NCBI GenBank assembly: GCA_036480335.1
Contig: JAZGGH010000060.1
Location: forward strand, 1 to 8,611
From: JAZGER01 sp036480335
GTDB taxonomy: Bacteria; Pseudomonadota; Gammaproteobacteria; DSM-19610
DNA length: 8,611 bases
Direction of reading: 5' to 3'
Of the stretch, positions 6,015-8,611 are shown one piece after another. Numbering within the stretch: the first letter of the stretch is position 1; each line of letters opens with the position of its first letter. The translations under genes and the position numbers were made by a program. The notes under the pieces are model-generated. The model saw only the letters and a program-made list of their open reading frames with translations, was not told where the DNA came from and searched no databases.

Positions 6015-7747
6015 ACAGCCATTGCCTTATCCGTTCGCGGGAGCCTGGAAACTGTGCCACCGGTCTTGATGGCATCGACTTGCATCCCATACTCCGGCGT
6101 ATCTATACCAGTCGAGGTGTGCAATCTGCCGATGAGCTGGTAACGACACTGGATCGGTTACTACCGCCGAATTCGCTGGGTGGACTGGATGCTGCAGTCG
6201 ATTTACTGGAACAGGCCATCAGGCAACAACAACGAATTGCAATTGTGGGTGATTTTGATGCCGATGGTGCTACCAGCAGTGCACTAATGATGGAAGCACT
6301 GGGGTTACTCGGTGCCCGTCATGTGCAATATTTTGTGCCGAACCGGTTTGAATATGGCTATGGCCTGACGCCGGAGATTGTTCATCTGACGGCTGAGTGG
6401 CAACCGGATTTACTGGTGACTGTCGATAACGGCATTTCAAGTATTGAGGGTGTTATCACGGCAAAGAAATACGGCTTTTCCGTGTTGATTACCGATCATC
6501 ATTTACCCGGCAAAGAATTACCGGCTGCCGATGCGATCGTCAATCCTAATCTACCTGATAATACCTTTGCGAGTAAAAATCTTGCCGGGGTCGGGGTGGC
6601 ATTTTATGTCATGCTGGGGTTACGCAAGCGTTTGCGAGAAACGGGCTGGTTTGCAGAGGCGTCGATTGCAGAACCGAATCTGGCCACGTTGCTTGATCTG
6701 GTTGCCCTGGGCACCGTTGCCGATGTTGTACCGCTGGATCAGAATAACCGTATTTTGGTGCAACAAGGGCTGGCAAGGATTCGTGCAGGCTGTTGTCGGC
6801 CGGGAATAAAGGCATTGATTCAGCTTTCCGGACGGACTCTGCAGCGGCTTGTAGCAACGGATATGGGGTTTTGCATCGGTCCTCGTCTGAATGCAGCCGG
6901 AAGGCTCGATGATATGTCTATAGGTATTGAATGTCTGTTGACGCAAAACCCGGAAACAGCGATGACACTCGCTGCAGAACTTGATCAGTTGAATCGTTCC
7001 CGGCGTGAAATCGAAGCGAGTATGCAGGATCAGGCGCTGCAAAACCTTGATCAAATCACAACGGATAAAGCACAATTACCCATCGGCCTTTGTCTGTATG
7101 ATCCTGGCTGGCATCAGGGGGTCATCGGTATTCTGGCGTCAAGGATCAAGGAAAAATTTTATCGGCCTGTCATCATTTTTGCAGACGGTGATGAATCAGA
7201 GATAAAAGGCTCGGCCCGATCAATTCCCGGCGTGCATATCCGTGATGTGCTGGATGTGATTGCTACTGAAAATCCGATGCTGCTGTCTCGTTTTGGTGGA
7301 CACGCCATGGCGGCCGGTTTAACCATCAGCAAAGATAAACTCACTGACTTCCAGCAGGCGTTTGATACAGAGGTGACACGGGTACTCAATGGTCGCCCAC
7401 TGGCAAATGAATTGCTCTCGGATGGTCATTTGCAAAACGATGAGTTCACTCTGAATCTTGCTGAAACACTCCGCGCTGCTGGCCCCTGGGGTCAGTATTT
7501 TCCTGAACCGCTGTTTGATGGTGTATTCGTCGTCCAACATAGTCGTATTGTCGGCAGTACACACCTCAAGCTTTTATTAATGCCGGAAAACGGATCGATA
7601 GTGTTAAATGCCATCGCTTTCAACCAGGCAGAATTTTTCCCTCTGCAAGCAGGTACCCGCCTGAAAGCAGCTTATCGGCTGGATTCAAATGAATATCGCG
7701 GAACGATAAATCTGCAATTGTTGATACACTACATGGAGCTTGAGTAA
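6011..7747 (+). CDS. recJ: Single-stranded-DNA-specific exonuclease RecJ
   Basis: RecJ degrades single-stranded DNA 5' to 3' in RecF-pathway recombination and mismatch and base-excision repair. From the GTG at 6011 it is 578 residues, close to the 577 of E. coli RecJ, and it follows the same motif order: VGDFDADGATS (79-89), TVDNGISS (137-144), TDHHLPG (161-167), ALGTVADVVPLD (232-243), GPRLNAAGRLDD (290-301), WHQGVIGILASRIK (367-380) and FGGHAMAAGL (428-437). The acidic and histidine Mn2+ ligands of the DHH domain are all present, so it should be active. The C-terminal OB-like domain ends normally. GTG at 6011 is preferred because it forms a GTGA overlap with the upstream stop and matches the E. 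coli start; a TTG at 5999 would add four residues. Neither has a good Shine-Dalgarno, suggesting coupling. Confidence 0.97.
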   Translation: MNSHCLIRSREPGNCATGLDGIDLHPILRRIYTSRGVQSADELVTTLDRLLPPNSLGGLDAAVDLLEQAIRQQQRIAIVGDFDADGATSSALMMEALGLLGARHVQYFVPNRFEYGYGLTPEIVHLTAEWQPDLLVTVDNGISSIEGVITAKKYGFSVLITDHHLPGKELPAADAIVNPNLPDNTFASKNLAGVGVAFYVMLGLRKRLRETGWFAEASIAEPNLATLLDLVALGTVADVVPLDQNNRILVQQGLARIRAGCCRPGIKALIQLSGRTLQRLVATDMGFCIGPRLNAAGRLDDMSIGIECLLTQNPETAMTLAAELDQLNRSRREIEASMQDQALQNLDQITTDKAQLPIGLCLYDPGWHQGVIGILASRIKEKFYRPVIIFADGDESEIKGSARSIPGVHIRDVLDVIATENPMLLSRFGGHAMAAGLTISKDKLTDFQQAFDTEVTRVLNGRPLANELLSDGHLQNDEFTLNLAETLRAAGPWGQYFPEPLFDGVFVVQHSRIVGSTHLKLLLMPENGSIVLNAIAFNQAEFFPLQAGTRLKAAYRLDSNEYRGTINLQLLIHYMELE

Positions 7748-7765
7748 TGAATATATCGGGTATTT

Positions 7766-7993
7766 ATGCCATATAATTTTACTGTGCAACTCTCCCTGTC
7801 AGTCGAAGAAGTTTCCCGCTATTATCGGGGTGTAGCACAACAGGTCGTCGCCATAACAGAGGATGGTCGTCGCATTCGGTTCCCTGCCAGAGCGCTTCGC
7901 TCTATTGTGACGCAAGATGGAGTGCAGGGTTATTTTACAATAGAGACGGATGATGATTTCAAGTTTTTAGGTATCAGCAGGAATAAAAATTGA
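7766..7993 (+). CDS. DUF2835 family small protein
   Basis: A 75-residue protein with the DUF2835 pattern: an N-terminal beta strand (YNFTVQLSLS), then the conserved YYRG segment (19-22), RRIRFPARALRSIVTQDGVQGYFTIETDD (about 35-63) and FKFLGI near the end. This family of about 70 residues occurs in gammaproteobacteria and has no known function that I can name. No signal peptide, membrane segment or cysteine; likely a small cytoplasmic beta-rich protein. It starts 18 bp after the recJ stop and its own stop overlaps the next start (TTGA, 7990-7993), so it is probably co-transcribed with both. The ribosome binding site is weak (CGGG at 7757-7760). Confidence 0.85.
   Translation: MPYNFTVQLSLSVEEVSRYYRGVAQQVVAITEDGRRIRFPARALRSIVTQDGVQGYFTIETDDDFKFLGISRNKN
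7979..7982 (+). promoter_or_regulatory. Ribosome binding site for the TTG start of the TRIC gene
   Basis: AGGA at 7979-7982 lies 7 bases before the TTG at 7990, which overlaps the DUF2835 stop. No ATG or GTG occurs in frame before the first membrane segments, so the TTG is the only practical start. Confidence 0.6.
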
Positions 7994-8520
7994 TCGCCAA
8001 CCCCACACCAGTTCTGCTCAATAATCTATACTGGATTACACTTATTGCAGTGATTGTTTCATCCGCTTCGGGTGTTCTTAAAGCAGGCATTAAGCAGTTT
8101 GATCTGTTTGGCGTCATCATAATTGCCATTGCAACTGGGCTTGGTGGTGGTTCATTAAGAGATATGCTACTGGACCGAGATGTTTTCTGGATTCGGGATC
8201 AGGTGTTTTTTATCGCCTCATTGAGTAGCGCTATTGTTATTTTCATCATTGCCAGAGTGATAAAAATACCCGAAAGGATTTTCCTCATAGCAGATGCGGC
8301 TGGTCTGGCTACCTTTGCCATAGCCGGCACTCTGGTTGCATTGCTGGCCGGCGCTCCCTGGCTGGTTGCCAGCTTTATGGGTGTTATGACTGGCACTATG
8401 GGCGGGATTTTTCGAGATGTTCTTTGTAATGAACCGCCTGTTGTTTTTCACAGTCCGTTGTATGCAACAGTTTCATGGCTCGGGTCTTTAGGGCACCTCT
8501 ATAAATTAACAATTTTTTGA
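7990..8520 (+). CDS. TRIC/UPF0126 family membrane protein (YadS/YicG-like), C-terminally short
   Basis: A 176-residue integral membrane protein built from two copies of the UPF0126 repeat. Prokaryotic members are trimeric monovalent cation channels related to animal TRIC channels. Repeat 1 has SASGVLKAG (25-33), FDLFGVIIIAIATGLGGGSLRDML (37-60) and FWIRD (66-70); repeat 2 has DAAGLATFAIAGT (102-114) and GVMTGTMGGIFRDVL (131-145), then EPP and LYAT (157-160). Predicted helices lie at about 14-33, 39-60, 70-91, 97-119, 122-145 and 155-176. The family usually has a seventh helix and about 205 residues (E. coli YadS 207), so about 30 residues are missing: the stop follows a run of six T (8513-8518). 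It may be a shortened functional protein, a frameshifted gene or a sequencing error. Confidence 0.85.
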   Translation: MIANPTPVLLNNLYWITLIAVIVSSASGVLKAGIKQFDLFGVIIIAIATGLGGGSLRDMLLDRDVFWIRDQVFFIASLSSAIVIFIIARVIKIPERIFLIADAAGLATFAIAGTLVALLAGAPWLVASFMGVMTGTMGGIFRDVLCNEPPVVFHSPLYATVSWLGSLGHLYKLTIF

Positions 8521-8611
8521 TCCTGCCAGAGGTTTTGAATTGCTGTCTGGAAAAGTATCAGAAAACCGGCTTACGATGCCTGTTGATATGCCGTTTCCTG
8601 CCTTTTCTGTT
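8521..8611. other. Right-edge tail after the TRIC stop
   Basis: 91 bases without an assigned gene. Two + strand frames remain open to the window edge. The frame entered by adding one base at the T-run 8513-8518 reads on through GLRCLLICRFLPFL, faintly like the ...RLLAIR...LPxF ending of TRIC proteins. No start codon with a good ribosome binding site and no terminator with a T-run is seen. Confidence 0.35.

Noticed and set aside
8526..8550. Terminator after the TRIC gene (CCAGA/TCTGG)
   Set aside because: Only a 5-bp stem with a 15-base loop, followed by AAAA and not by T residues on the + strand.

Overview
The window looks like a piece of a gammaproteobacterial chromosome of moderate GC content. 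The main grounds are the RecJ protein, which follows the Escherichia coli RecJ pattern almost from end to end, the gene order alaC-hom-thrC, and the small DUF2835 and TRIC/UPF0126 genes. The genus cannot be fixed from the sequence alone. All nine genes, and the transposase tail at the left edge, lie on the + strand; the long reverse-strand reading frames are shadows of these genes.

Left edge (1-808) is accessory DNA. Bases 1-126 are the right end of an insertion sequence, probably of the ISL3 family: the last codons of a transposase and a terminal inverted repeat ending ...GGGGAAGAGCC. Only 35 bases further on starts a complete type II toxin-antitoxin pair, a ribbon-helix-helix (CopG-like) antitoxin and a PIN-domain (VapC-like) ribonuclease, overlapping by ATGA. 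This pair is visibly richer in A+T than the rest and has probably lost its original upstream promoter region to the IS.

Core region 1 (995-4721) is an amino-acid operon: an AlaC-type PLP aminotransferase, homoserine dehydrogenase with an ACT domain, and threonine synthase. Hom and ThrC make the first and last of the three steps from aspartate semialdehyde to threonine; homoserine kinase (thrB) is not in the window. AlaC interconverts pyruvate/glutamate and alanine/2-oxoglutarate.

Between 4722 and 4967 lies a gene-free stretch with a perfect 14-bp palindrome and two small hairpins but no convincing terminator.

Core region 2 (4968-8520) has four co-directional, tightly packed genes: a COG4255/RpfE-type protein that resembles a phosphoglycerate mutase but seems to lack its catalytic residues, the single-strand exonuclease RecJ, a small DUF2835 protein, and a TRIC/UPF0126 membrane protein that appears to lack its last transmembrane helix. 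Coupling by overlapping stop/start codons (ATGA, TTGA, GTGA) is frequent, and five of the nine genes appear to start with GTG or TTG.

I see no tRNA, rRNA, CRISPR array or phage gene. The points most worth a second look are the IS end next to the TA pair, the probable pseudo-enzyme between thrC and recJ, and the shortened TRIC gene.
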